A stretch of 64,000 bases of DNA from NCBI GenBank assembly GCA_029747015.1, contig JAKOGI010002991.1:1-64000 (forward strand). Reading direction: 5' to 3'. Shown one piece after another: positions 47,147 through 58,918 of this stretch. The notes beneath the pieces were generated by a model that was given only the letters and a program-made list of their open reading frames with translations, had not been told where the DNA came from and did not search any database. Every line of letters starts with the position of its first letter. The first letter of the stretch is position 1. The stretch is from Carnegiea gigantea. Lineage: Eukaryota > Streptophyta > Magnoliopsida > Caryophyllales > Cactaceae. A program made the position numbers and the translations under genes.

Positions 47147-48905
47147 TGTAGATGCCTAAAAATGATATTCTATTTTATATTTCCTAGAGAAAAAAGTTAG
47201 ACCAAACTTGTGTACTTAGTCCCGCACAATAATCCTAGAATTTGAGTCCAAAAGGTTAATAGAGCCCAAGAAGCCCAAATATATCCAAATCGATAATGTT
47301 TCGTATCTAATTGAGATCCACTCTAGAGAATATAAATCTTTTTAGTTTAAAGGTCAAAATTCTTCATTACATGAGCTTTCTAATAACATATTATGTACCA
47401 AAGTCCGATAAGGAACGGAAAAGATATAAGTCGAATATGTGCGCTTGTTTTGAAAATGACACTTTTTCACTATTTTGCTTATATCCTATCCCTCACTTAT
47501 CTAAAGATTACAAAATTAGCTTTATTATAAGCTAGACTCAATAGGATTTCAAGGAAAAAAAGAATAACTCAAAACGAAGGTCATACATAAAAGTTATAGC
47601 CAAAATAAATTGGGTTATCTACAAGCCAGTGTAGGAACCCGGGTGAGTTCCTGCCTCCAAGAATGGGTAGGGTCCTCTAAATGGAAACCCATTCAAGCTC
47701 CCTCTTTTTGAGTTCTTTTTTTCTAAATGGGGTTAATTAACTAGAATTCTAGTCTAATTAGTTTATTCAGACTAATTAGTGAGAATCCTAGTTGAATTAT
47801 TGTACCTATTTAGATTAAACTTAATAGGATTGGGACTTAGACTAGGCCTCCTATTTCTAAACTAATTCAGACTATCCCCTCAACCACTACAAATAGGGGG
47901 CTACCCCAAGGGGTTAGAGGTATCAATTGGCAAGCATCGAATTGGCATGAATTAGGCATTAGCTAGTGCATCAAATTAGTTAAAGGCATCAAAACACATG
48001 AAAATAATTAGATAGAGATCCTTAAAATTTAGGAAAGAAATACTCTGCATATTAGAGATAGAGAATCAATTAGCCATTAAAAAGGCATCACTCTACCGAG
48101 TTTGTAGGTGACTCAGGTGGTTATTAGGAGGGCAAAAACTCTATCCTTCCCTACTCTTCTACCCTATTCCTTGTTTATGATTTTTAATGCTAAATTACCC
48201 AAGATGTGGTCTTTAGGTAGTTCTCTATCTGCAGTAATTTATTTACTTCACTTTGTTTGCATTGGACTAAAGTTTGTACCTGTATGCATGATTGTATGAA
48301 TGATTCTAATTGGTTGCATGGATATATGTTAGTATGATTACGTTTTAATTTCCCATATTAATTAGTAGAGGTAGTCAGTGACGACGGGCGTTCATGGGGT
48401 GCTCTCCATGACATCAACGTGTCTTTGCCCCGAATCTAGAACCTTGATTCAAGACCAAGGAGTTAGGATGGGTCCCTACACTAGGGATTATTCGGGGCCT
48501 TTCCAAGAGCCTATCGTAGTAGCTTTAGTTCATGCACTGCCGGGCTGAAGAAAAGCAGATTAGGATCTAGTTGTAGAATCTGTGTGTACCTAAACCAGCG
48601 TACCTGACCTAACCTGGGAACCTGCCCAAGATCCTAGATCAGGCCTGTATCTTGATTCTAGGTTAGGCCAAGGAAACTGCCAGTACCTCAGTCTAGTAGA
48701 GATGGACCAAGTCCTGCCTAGGGAACCCAACTAGGTTCTTTGGCTAGGTCACTTTCTGTGAGCCTGCAATCCAGCATCGTATAAAATTGTAACATAAAAA
48801 TTAAAAAATTAAAAATGTATAATTTCCAAAAAAACATAAAAATAACTAGTGCACGACACCTAGCCATTAATGGGGATCGCACTCCCAGAGAGGTGGATCC
48901 TTATA
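47147..48905 (+). repeat. 3' LTR of E_B
   Basis: TGTAGATGCCTAAAAATGAT...GGATCCTTATA. The final CA has become TA. The CCCTT duplication follows. Confidence 0.87.
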
Positions 48906-48910
48906 CCCTT
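48906..48910. repeat. Target-site duplication CCCTT (right of E_B)
   Basis: Second copy of CCCTT; E_A sequence resumes after it. Confidence 0.9.
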
Positions 48911-49205
48911 TTTTTAATAACCTTGGACTGGTCATCAAACGTAAGCATCCTAGCAAACAATTATATAAGAATATGCAAAATAACTAATGAAGGAGATGAT
49001 TCTATTAATAAATCAAGCCTACATTAGACTTGAATTCATGATGGAAAAGAAAGTGAAGGACTCTAGGACCTAACATATGACTATAACCTAAACATGGCAG
49101 GGGATTAAGACATCATATTTTCTAAATTCATTAGAACTCAAGGTCTTTGAGTGGAGGCATTTTGGACATAGGCTCAACTATACTCATTATATGAATAGAC
49201 GGGTT

Positions 49206-51300
49206 TCACTTTCTGCTTTGGTGGTCTGAAATGGCTAGAATGCTATCATGCAAGCTAAGAGGGTTGATTCCCTTATTGTGTACTTGAGCATGGGCGGTTC
49301 TAATAGGAGTGTATTCATTGTAGAAATCTAGAGTATTCACATCCTTATTTCTAGCGCCTTTGTCTTTCTTATCTTTATTTTGATTGTCTCCATTCCAATT
49401 GCTTATAGCTTTTATGGGTGTTTCTCTAGCCGATTCTTTTCTTACAAGCATGCCAACATTCCTTAATATTGTAAAGTTCTCAAATGATGTAAATTTTAGA
49501 TGTTGTCTACATATGGGTTGAAGGTTTCTGATAAAGAACCTCACTTGATCAGCCTCTGAGGGTTAATCCGCCATATGGGTGCCCTTGGCCGTCCATCGAT
49601 TAAGAAAGTCAAAAAAATCCTTCCTTTTCATCTTGCTGGATTAATTCCAAGCCCCTAAGTGTAACTAATAGGTTAGCATTGTATGAATCTTGATACACGA
49701 ATTCCTTATAGTTTATGCCTTTCGTCGGTCTATAGTATTATTGATAAACCTATATTTGGACCTTGTTTTAGCCCCAATTTGATCCTTTTTTCCCCGTGTT
49801 TTCATGTTTGATTGTGTTGAAAAAGGTTCATATCAGCCTCATTTAGTATATATTTCACTCATCTAACATCTTTTTGGATTTTCAGGAGTTCTACTGAAGG
49901 AATGAAAGGATTGATGATAATTAGCAGAAGGGAGTGCCACAGAGGCAAGTTTAAAGTTAGGAAAGCGTTCAATCAGCGTCACATGGAACTTCCAAAGATT
50001 GGGCTTGGTACCCCATGCCAGAAGGCACAACCATGCCACGACTAACCAACTCGTAGCACGGCCCATGATGTGGCATGGTCACATCGTGCCACATGTTGAT
50101 CAGTGGCCGGTTGTGCCACCCTATTCCGCCTGTGCGACTTAAAATTTCCTCGAGGTTGTTTTGAGCATTATTCGAGGTTTTCCCTTTAGTCACTTTCTCT
50201 TAGGCAATTTTTAGGTTTTCATCAGCATTTTGACTTTCATCTTTGCATTGAATTCGTTGCTTGGAGGATCGATTTATATTTACTTGATGATTAATTGAAG
50301 TGAGTTGCTTTATTCTTTATCTACTTTTTATTGTTGTTCTAGGTTTCTATGCGATTTATGTTTCTGTTTCCTTCAATTGATTTGGTTGTTTCGATGATGA
50401 CGCGTGGCTAATCTCCCAACTTAGGTTGGGATTTAAGCTAATTATGTTTATTGAATCATGAATTAGCCCCAAACCTTTGTTTTCTTCATGCTTGTGATTA
50501 TGAATTCTAATTTACGCACCACGTACTCGATGAATTGCTCGAGAGAGCATTCATCCATTATTATTCAGGTTTAGGGGAGTGTTGAAATATGGAATCTTTA
50601 CCTAGTGTTACTTAGTAGACAATTAGAATTTTGATATGAAAATAATTGAAGTTCTAATTGGGATCAGAGATTGTAGACTTTATAATCCTTCGACTTAGTC
50701 CCATGAAAAAAGGTGGCTTTAGTTGTAGGATTAGTCTTTGACCCTTGAGAGATGGAGGAGATGGGCTTAATTGGCAATCTATCCATTCATAAACACATGC
50801 TTAATTCCATTTGATTGGGGTTAATAACTGATTCACTCGCATAATTGTGTTGATATCTCAACCTAAGTGTTTTAATATTCTAGTGTTCTATTCAATTTGT
50901 GAGTTGCTAATATCTTTGTGGTTTAAATACAAACCCACAACTTGATTTGACCTAGATTGAGTGTTTGAACTAGTTCTGGTAATCGAAGGCAAGTACCCTG
51001 TAGATACGTCCTGTACTTACCGGCTGCTAACTAATTGGCATCGTGTACTTACGGTATTTTAAGACAACAATTATACCACCTCATCAAATTCTAATCGAAT
51101 GTCCAAGGAAATATGATGTGGATAAAATCCTTGTCAATTCCTTTTAGAGTTATGGAACTAACACATAGTGGTGAGAGCTCTTAGTCCCATGAAATTTGAT
51201 GTCCATCATGATGAATTTTGTAGGTAACTTTCCTTTAGGATTGAAGTGAATTCAGAATAATAATTAAAGTAATTGTTAAATATCAAGGATTCCTTAAGCA
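49206..51300 (-). pseudogene. gag: E_A gag pseudogene, split by a solo LTR
   Basis: The N-terminal part is at 51075-51300 (MMDIKFHGTKSSHHY, preceded by a stretch matching the NYFNDY region of E_B). The C-terminal part is at 49206-49741, with WTAKGTHMAD then stop then PSEADQVRFFIRNLQP, then HLKFTSFENFTILRNVGMLV. The solo LTR at 49742-51069 sits between them. A 112-codon uninterrupted C-terminal stretch (49206-49544) goes on past the E_B match with a Lys/Asp/Asn-rich segment. Homologous in order and sequence to the E_B gag on the other strand. Confidence 0.8.
49742..51069. mobile_element. Solo LTR
   Basis: 1,328 bp, TGATAAACCTATATTTGG...TTTAAGACAACA, with ATTAT on both sides (49737-49741 and 51070-51074). 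No internal region and no second LTR, so it is a recombination remnant. The family was not identified. E_A gag resumes on each side. Confidence 0.87.
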
Positions 51301-52143
51301 GCTATTCTATACAATCTATGCATGATCAGTATGAGTCCTCTTTTCCCCTTCTTCTTCATTCTTCTTATTACCTGGCTCTCCCTTCCCTTCATATTCCCTT
51401 TCTTCGTTGTAAGGTTTCTCACCATTATCCATTGGGATATCCTTGATAAGGAATTGGAGGGTAGTGGCCATCAGTTCCCTCTTCTTCTCACTTTTATCGA
51501 GTCTAATGCATTTTTTCGAGCATCTTCATGAGTTGAATTAGTTCATTAGCTCCTGCCATGAGCATTGGTGAAGTATTAGACTTTGACCTAGAATATGGCC
51601 TTGACCTAACTGGTTGAGTCCCCTCGTGCTCTTCTTTGAGATAGAAGTGTCCTTGTTTATGGGCTTCACTTTTATACTGTCTTAGTCCTCTTTATTCTGA
51701 ACAACAAGGCAGCGATTTAGAAGAGTGAATAATGGAAATGAAAGGTCAACATCAGTGGTTAAGTGCCTAAAAGAAATGGTTACTAACTTGCGGTCAGATA
51801 AGAAAGAAACAATGACTTGGTGGACTTGAACGTTTACACTGTCATGGGAATAAATGGGGTTAAGATGTTGGATTTAGGTTAAAATCAGGCCTTACCCTAG
51901 ATTGGGTCCTAAGTTGGGGTTAGAAAGCTAACCTATGGCCTTTAGTTGAGTCTAAGTGAAGCTTATATAACTCATAGGCCTAGACCATGCCTAAGGATAA
52001 CTATGGGTTAGTTTGCCTAGAATTGGCTAGTTTAAGCCTATAGATGGATCTATATGGACTCATGCATGAATCCTAGACATTGGGAATATGATGCATAGAT
52101 CATGAACTTATGCAAGGATTAGATATCTAAGTCCTAATGAAGC
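51301..52143 (-). other. E_A leader, inner part
   Basis: Noncoding. 51880-52143 aligns with the reverse complement of about 41870-42130 in E_B (shared words such as CATGAACTTATGCA and GATATCTAAGTCC). Confidence 0.7.
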
Positions 52144-52335
52144 ACTACAAGGAAAGCTATCAGTTATAATGAGAAATCTTGCTGTAAAAGCCCTAAAAAC
52201 AAGTTATAAAAGCCTTTCACAATAAGAAACGTGCTCGGTTGTGACTCGTCAGAAAAAGCATGGTCGCAAAAGAGCAAATTGTATCTCTAATAGGGTTATG
52301 AACTCATTGTAATTTTATCCTTTCACAATGAGTCT

Positions 52336-52440
52336 AGCGTCTCATCATAAATAATACTACCAATGGCGACAAGTTCTCCAACTCGTTGTAGATAACATTG
52401 TCAATGGTGAAGAGTTTAGCATCTTGTCATAAAGAATACT
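52336..52440. repeat. ~41-bp tandem repeat
   Basis: About 2.5 units (CTCATCATAAATAATAC..., CTCGTTGTAGATAACAT..., CTTGTCATAAAGAATAC...) near the left end of the CACTA-like element. Confidence 0.7.
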
Positions 52441-53030
52441 TTATGCAAGAGCCATTTGTTTCTTGGGATGGTCCTAATGGATAGTACTTTCAATTGCACA
52501 TTGTTTTTAAATATCACAATTGTGTGGATCAACATTTATGAGATTCAACAGTATATCAGAGGAAGTAATAATAGCAATAATTTATTTTTGTACAAAATAA
52601 TAATGTGCCAATTACATACCCATCCAATATTAAAGTACATATACAATATATGGGACTTGAGCAAGTAAAAAATTTAAAAAGAAAAAAGAAGGCCTTGATG
52701 TTCCGTTGCATTTGTAAACTAACATTCATCCGAGAGGTCATACCCAGCTATTGCTCAGGTTTAGGCTTCAAGGAATCCTTACTGGTTTTTGGTTGCAATT
52801 CTATACAATTCAATGATGAAAATGGCACCTAATAACAGCACATTCAAATGGGGAAAAACGATTAATTGCATATATTATGAACCTTGAAACTCATTCGTTT
52901 ATATTCACAAGACATTATATAATTACAAGGATGATAATTAAATCATCACGGTGACATATATATAGACAATTGTTGAAAAAGCATACAACTTAGAACAAAG
53001 AAGGGATAAGCCAAGAGCACCTTAAATTCA
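52441..53030. other. CACTA-like element interior, left
   Basis: AT-rich with no convincing frame; short ORFs on both strands overlap each other and lack homology. Confidence 0.5.
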
Positions 53031-53044
53031 AGGTTCTACTATGT
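53031..53044. repeat. LINE target-site duplication (left)
   Basis: AGGTTCTACTATGT, repeated exactly at 58905-58918. Confidence 0.93.
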
Positions 53045-53094
53045 TGTTTTTTTTTTTTTTTTAAAACAAGGGTAAATAGAACCAAAAGGGGGTG

Positions 53095-56000
53095 TTAAGT
53101 GCCTCTTCTCACAAGAGTACGCCCAACTACATCATCTGGCAAAATAGCCCTAAGAGCAGGAGGAAAACAAGAGTTCGAAGAGAAGGACTTTGTAACCGAG
53201 TGTCTAAACTTGGAAAGCCAATCAGCTACCATATTTGCCTCCGTGAAAATTTAGGTGATGAGTAAATTGATACCTTGAGTCTACCAGATATGTATGTCTT
53301 TGATAATACTTGATATTTTCCAAGGAATTTGGATCTTTCCTTTCAGTGCTTGAATCACTATCTTATTATTACCTTCAATAGCTATCTTTCTGAATCCTGC
53401 CTGAATTGCTGCTCGTAGTCCACCTCGTAATGCTCTCACTTCTGCAACTAAGCTAGATGTATCACCGTAATACGTCGCCCCTGCCTTTAGAAGTTTTCCC
53501 GTCCAATACCGGATGATGAAGCCCCCTACTGCTGATGAGTTGATGAGGGATCTATCAAAATTGAGTTTGATGAATCCTGGTGATGGGGCATCCACCTAAC
53601 CATATGAAGGGAGGGAGTAGGGGAAGAAGAAGGTCCCCCAATAAAATGATCACCCGACATACAAGTTCGGATTCTCCACTCTGTATAAACTTTTTTTTTG
53701 CTCGAATTAGGCATGCAACAGGATTAAGAATTTCATTATTGAAAACTATTGCATTCCTAGATTTTCAAATACTCCACAAGATAAATGAGAATTTCTGTTC
53801 CAATTTTGGATTGTGGGAAGAATGTATCTTGTTCATATAATGTGAAAAATCCTGGCATCCAGCAGGAGAAAAGATAGATGGAAGCCATTGATGCTTTGCT
53901 GCTATATCCCAAACTTTTTTGCTCGTTTGGCAATCTTTGAAGAGATGTTCTATGGACTCAATATCACCTAGGCAGAGCGGGCAAGCTGGATTGATATTAA
54001 GCCCCCTTTTAAGAAGAATACCTCTTACAGGTAAGGATTTATGGCAAAGCTGCTAAAGGAAGACTTTGATTTTAGGCAAGGTATCAATATTCTAAATTCA
54101 TTTGTATGACCAAGGTGATAAGTTATGCACTTGGAAGTCATGAGCTGCCCATATAGCTGATTTTGTGATGAAGTTACATGTGCTATTTAACCCCCAACAA
54201 AAGGAGTCACTAGTTTCATGGATGGGTATGGTGATACCCTGAATCTTTTGTATAACATGATGATTATTGAGGAATTGTCTTAGTTTGGGGACATCCCATT
54301 CTAAGTTATCCTGAATAAACTCGCAAACTTTGACTTCAGGGTGGGCAACACTATCTTCGGACACACCCAAGATCTCAACTAAATTTCTGTTTTCAATCCA
54401 ATTATCAAACCAAAAGGAGATCTCATCCCCTCTGCCTATTTTTCAGATAATACCCTTTTATAGAAGAGCCCTGCATTTCAGTATGCTTTTCCAAACTGGC
54501 GAATCTGTATTTTTTCGTGTCCAACAAAATAGATTTGTAGAACATAGGTACTTGGCCCGCATAGATTGTACCTAAAGACTAGGAACATTAGTAAGTATTT
54601 TCCAGGTCAATTTACACTAAAAGGCCTTATTGACAGATTCTGTTTTCCGTAACCCCAACCCGCCTCTGCTTTTGGGCCTACAAACCTTATCCCATGATAT
54701 AAGTGGGAGACCTTTTTCTGTGTTGGACGTTTTCCAGAAGAATTCTCTATTACATTTATCTAGATATTTACTAGTACTTGATGGTAACTCAAAACATTGC
54801 ATTGTATGTGCTGGGAGTGAATCTAAATGTGATTGTATGAGAACTGTTCTACCTGCTTTAGACAAACTGTTTGTTTTCTAGCCTTCTAATTTTGTAGTTG
54901 CTCTATTGATAATATCTTGTAAAGTTGAGTAAGAAGGTCGACCCTGGAAAATACGGCATCCTAGATATTTGCCCAGCGACTCTCTATGCAGAATATTGAA
55001 CTAGTTGCTGTTATGTATTAGTCGCATTACACGAGAAAGTCAATGCAGATTTATGATAATTGACTAATTGTCCTGAAGTTGAACAGAAGAAGTCAAGGAT
55101 ACGTTTTAGTTTAGTACAACTTGCTAGATTAGTTTTGCAAAACAATAGGCAATCATCGGCAAAAAGTAGGCATGGAATTTTGACAGACGAAGGGCAGATC
55201 TTAACTCCTATTCCAGACCTTAGGGCATTAGCTTCTTTTAGAAGCATATTGTTTAAGACTTCTATACAAATAATAAATAAATAGAGGGAAAGAGGATCCC
55301 CTTATCTAATCCCTCTTGTTGGGATAAAAAGGCCATTAGGTTCATCATTAACAATGATTGAGTATGAAACTAAAGAGATGCATTGTTTAATCCATGAGTT
55401 CCAAGTGGTGGAAATCTAGCTCTTGAAAACATTTTAATATAAAATCCCATTCGACTCTGCCGTATGCTTTCTCCATGTCTAATTTAATAGCTGTCCAAGC
55501 AGTCTTAGTTTTAAGGTTCTTAAATTTGTGCATAATTTCATGTGTTAGCAGAATATTATCATGAATAGATCTACCTGGCACAAAGGCATTTTGGAAAGGA
55601 GAAATTATACGGTCTAGTAGAGGTCTCAACCTGCTAACTAGTATTTTCGAAATAATTTTATAAATCACAGAACATAAACTTATGGGCCTGTAATGACTAG
55701 TTTGTGAAGGATTATTGGATTTCGGAATAAGAGCGAGAAAGGTATGGTTAATCTCTTTAAGGATTTTGCCATTTAAGAAGAATTCAAGAATACAGTTAAA
55801 AAGATTCTTCTTGATGATTTCCCAGTAGTTCTTAAAGAAACCCGTACCAAAACCATCTGGTCCTGGTGTCTTATTAGAATCAATGCTAAACAAGGCAGTT
55901 TTAACCTTTTCTAAATTTAGAAGTTTAATAAGCTCATTATTATCGAGCTCTGAAATTAATTTCGATAGCCCTAAATTCGACAATACTCTGGCATTGTGAT

Positions 56001-57231
56001 GCGTGGATTTGAATCTCTGCTTATAATCTGAAATGAATTTCTCAGCAATCATTTTGTGATCATCAATCCAAATGCCACAATCATCCTGTAATTTCATGAC
56101 TAACTTCCTCTTCCTTCTAGCATTAACCTTATTTTGAAAGAACTTAGAATTTCTATCACCGTTTACTAACCATTCTTTTCGTGCTAACTTCCCCCAATAT
56201 TTTTGGCTGAACAACATCATTTTCTCTCGTTGTTTCAATAATCATTGCATCCATGAGTTAAATCTATGACTGTTAGGATTAGCTATCAATCTCTCCTCCA
56301 CATAATCTATTTTAACTGCGTTCTTGCTGAGTTTATCATTGAGATTCCCAAAGTAGCTTTTGGACCAATCTTTAATATCATGTTTAACATATCTTAGTTT
56401 CTGCATAACTCTATGCATATTGGTTCCATAGTGGTTATATCACCAATTTCGAGGGATAATAACATCAACATCTTAATATCTCATCCAAAAATTTTGAAAC
56501 CGAAAGGGAAAAGCCTTAGCTTTTGGTATATGAGTTTGAGTAGACATAACAATAGGACAATGATCAGAGCAAGAGAAGGTACCATGTATTTCGTAAGCAT
56601 TACAGTACAGGGTATTCCAATCTTTTCTAATCATAGTTCTATCCAATCTTTCATAAATGAGGTGAGTGTGGATCTTTTTTTCCAAGTAAATAGCCGTCCT
56701 GATACTTGAACATATTCAGCATTAATGGCAGATAAAAAGTTACTTAAACGATGAAATCTAATAGTAGCATGAGGTTGGCCTCCTAATTTTTCATTAGGAC
56801 ACAATATTTCATTGAAGTCGCCTATTAGACATCAAGGTAAATTGATAACATTATTAAGCTCAACTAAATGATTCCAAAAATCATTTTTATCTCTAGTTTG
56901 TGCCGGTGCATAAATTCCTGAAATAATAGAATTTTGCACCTTATCTGGGTCATGAATTAACACATAAATAGCTCTAGTTTCTTTTAGTAAGACTGAAGCT
57001 TGAATATTTCTGTTATTCTAAAGAACAGCTATGCCGCCAGAGTGATTAACTGGTGAAACAAAGTCAAATGATCAAATCCCATTAGGGGAAGAATCCGTCG
57101 TATATTCGATTCATTAACCATAGTTTCTAATAGAAACAGCATATCAGCTTGTGAGTTCTTGCCAGGAACTTCACTTCTTGAACAACCTGTGTTTTTTTAA
57201 CGCCTTGGACATTCCAACATACGACTTTCAT
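53095..57231 (-). pseudogene. LINE ORF2 (endonuclease, reverse transcriptase, RNase H)
   Basis: Nicks target DNA and reverse-transcribes element RNA at the nick. The start ATG is at 57229-57231 (MKVVCWNVQGVKKTQ), a stop at 53095-53097, ~1,378 codons, usual for plant L1. The AP-endonuclease domain shows WNVQG, GDFNEIL near 56820 and SDHCPIV near 56570. RT shows NKTPGPDGFGTGFFKNYW, PISLCSVIYKIISKI, KLDMEKAY (catalytic Asp) and FADDCLLF near 55160 (the YXDD equivalent). The zf-RVT shows PACPLCLGDIESIEHLFKDC near 53980. RNase H starts GFIKLNFDRS and includes VAEVRALRGGL. Stops and frameshifts occur throughout (for example near 57130, 55385, 55010, 54615, 54090), so it is inactive. Confidence 0.9.
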
Positions 57232-57412
57232 GAAAAAACTAACTTTGTAATATCCCCTCCAGCGGGAACCTGTCCGTATGTGACATCATTAATGGCATAC
57301 AACGTGCAAATAGCCTGCATAAATCATTCTGGGACCGTGTTCAATCATTCTTAAGCCTTAGAAGACTGGGTCGCGGGAAAAACCAAAAGGGATTTTCCAC
57401 ATTCCCCCAAAA

Positions 57413-58666
57413 CTAAGAGCGAAATAGAAAACATAAACAAATACAGTGAAAAATATAAGTACTAATGTATAAAGTTCGCCATAAGTCAACGTCAGTTGAG
57501 ACTGAGCCAAAATGCCAAATTTGCATATGGGCATTACGACTAAGAGCAAATGTGTTGGCATCTTTGTCAAACATACAGGAGCGCAATGATCTCCGAAAGC
57601 AAATAATAGTTGTACAATAAAATGGTTTTTCGAATGTCAACTTTTCAAGTTTAATAGTTATTACAATATTAATAACAAAAATAAAGGTCCAATCCCGAAA
57701 AGGGCACTTCTGTAAAGATGATTTGGAAATGAAGATACAGATCTCCATCTCCCACATCATACATGGGCAGGAGATTACCTTAGCAAAACGAACACAAGAG
57801 TGAATTAATACGCAATGGCTCAGAAATGTACCTAAAAGGAAGGTAAGGAACATAAATCCAAGCCTAGACAAAGGGCGTACTAAAACCATAGTGAGAGTAT
57901 AGATTGGAGCAAGGCAACCAGGAAACATGATTATAGTTAATATAGTGTCAACAAGCTTGCGAACAATTGCAATCAAATGCCATCAACAACCACAAATTTC
58001 TATATTTCGAGCTACGATTTCTATGAGATGGAATTTCAGACAAGCAGTATTCAAGTTGGGCTTATCATTCACAAATATAGATCTGAACTCTAGCAATTCA
58101 CAGTAGAAAAAGGGAGGGTGGGAAAGTGCAAAGAAGAAAAAAGGACTTATCTTGCTAATGCATAGCCTTAAAGCGCCATTGTCTTGAAAGATTCGAAACG
58201 TCACTTTATGAGCTTCCGCCTCTAGCCCAGTGTAAACATCAGAGCGATCTGGAATTTGAAGAATCAATGTCTCTGTAGTTCCACAGTCGTAGATCAGAGC
58301 TGCCACAGTGTCATCACAACAACCGGCTGACCTCTGAAAGAGTTCGTTTTGGAACATACTGTCTTGCAACCTAAAGTTTGTCTCATCCAAATAGCCGTAG
58401 TACCTGATGCGTCGACTCCAACGTGAAGTAGATCCAGGCATAGCAAGTCCAAATATGGTAGATGAGACATTCGGCCGGGCAGAGCAGCTCGCAAAGCCAC
58501 CGATACTAATCATAAAAGCAGTAAATTCGGGACCCTTTATAGCAGGTGTGGTGAAGGAAACAATCAGATGTCCTTGCAGAGAAGCAGGACAGACATGAGA
58601 GGACAGAACTGGGACAAAGGAGAAATAGCTAAGGGAATAACGAAGAGTAGATTTCATAGAGGCCAT
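57413..58666 (-). pseudogene. Unidentified 418-codon frame at the ORF1 position of the LINE
   Basis: One frame from ATG 58666 (MASMKSTLRYSLSYFSFVPV) to a stop before 57413, broken only by TGA at 57983-57985. It lies where plant L1 elements have ORF1. The first ~150 codons are balanced in composition and look coding (RIRYYGYLDETNFRLQDSMF, ALIYDCGTTETLILQIPDRS); the rest is Ile/Phe/Leu-rich and less convincing. I see no CCHC knuckle, DUF4283 or coiled coil, so it is not a standard L1 ORF1. Other readings: a diverged ORF1, a host gene 5' exon picked up by the LINE, or a chance frame. Confidence 0.4.
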
Positions 58667-58904
58667 TAGATGAGGTTCAATTAAGGGATAAAACAGAGGT
58701 TTCTAGCTAAATAGAAGAGCACTTTGAGCAAAACTATGAGAAACAAGCAATGAGAAGCATAGAAGATGGGGCTGTGATGGATCGGGAGGCTTTTTTGGTT
58801 TTGGTTTCATGTTCAGAAACAAAGGGAAGCAATTTAGGGTTTCTTCTCTCTCTAGATGCTCTGTCCTCTCACTAGAGGGTTCCTAAGTGTGTCAATAAGA
58901 AAAC
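58667..58904 (-). other. LINE 5' leader
   Basis: Minus strand carries GAGCATCTAGAGAGAGAAGA followed by AACCCTAAATT, a sequence style common in plant 5' UTRs; noncoding. Confidence 0.55.
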
Positions 58905-58918
58905 AGGTTCTACTATGT
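58905..58918. repeat. LINE target-site duplication (right)
   Basis: AGGTTCTACTATGT, same as 53031-53044. Confidence 0.93.

Larger units (their letters stand above)
38234..48905 (+). mobile_element. E_B: complete Tat/Ogre-like gag-only LTR retrotransposon
   Basis: 10,672 bp with LTRs of 1,881 and 1,759 bp, primer-binding site, gag pseudogene, polypurine tract and a perfect CCCTT duplication. About 3.7 kb lie between gag and the 3' LTR without pol. The primer-binding site and the tandem repeats in the 3' region match the Tat/Ogre lineage of gypsy; this lineage call is an inference, because no RT is present. Confidence 0.88.
53045..58904 (-). mobile_element. L1-type LINE, complete, with RNase H domain
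   Basis: 5,860 bp between perfect 14-bp duplications. The 3' end is a 16-base poly-A (plus-strand T run 53047-53062). ORF2 has endonuclease, RT, zf-RVT and RNase H parts. 1.67 kb lie before ORF2. This is a plant L1/LIN-type element and, by its duplications, appears full-length at the 5' end. Confidence 0.92.

Noticed and set aside
49863..50193. Overlapping minus-strand ORFs in the solo LTR
   Set aside because: Two overlapping frames with no homology, inside an LTR; more likely chance.
57983..58666. Intact host gene
   Set aside because: It lies within LINE target duplications, has an in-frame stop after it and no identifiable family; kept only as an unidentified LINE frame.
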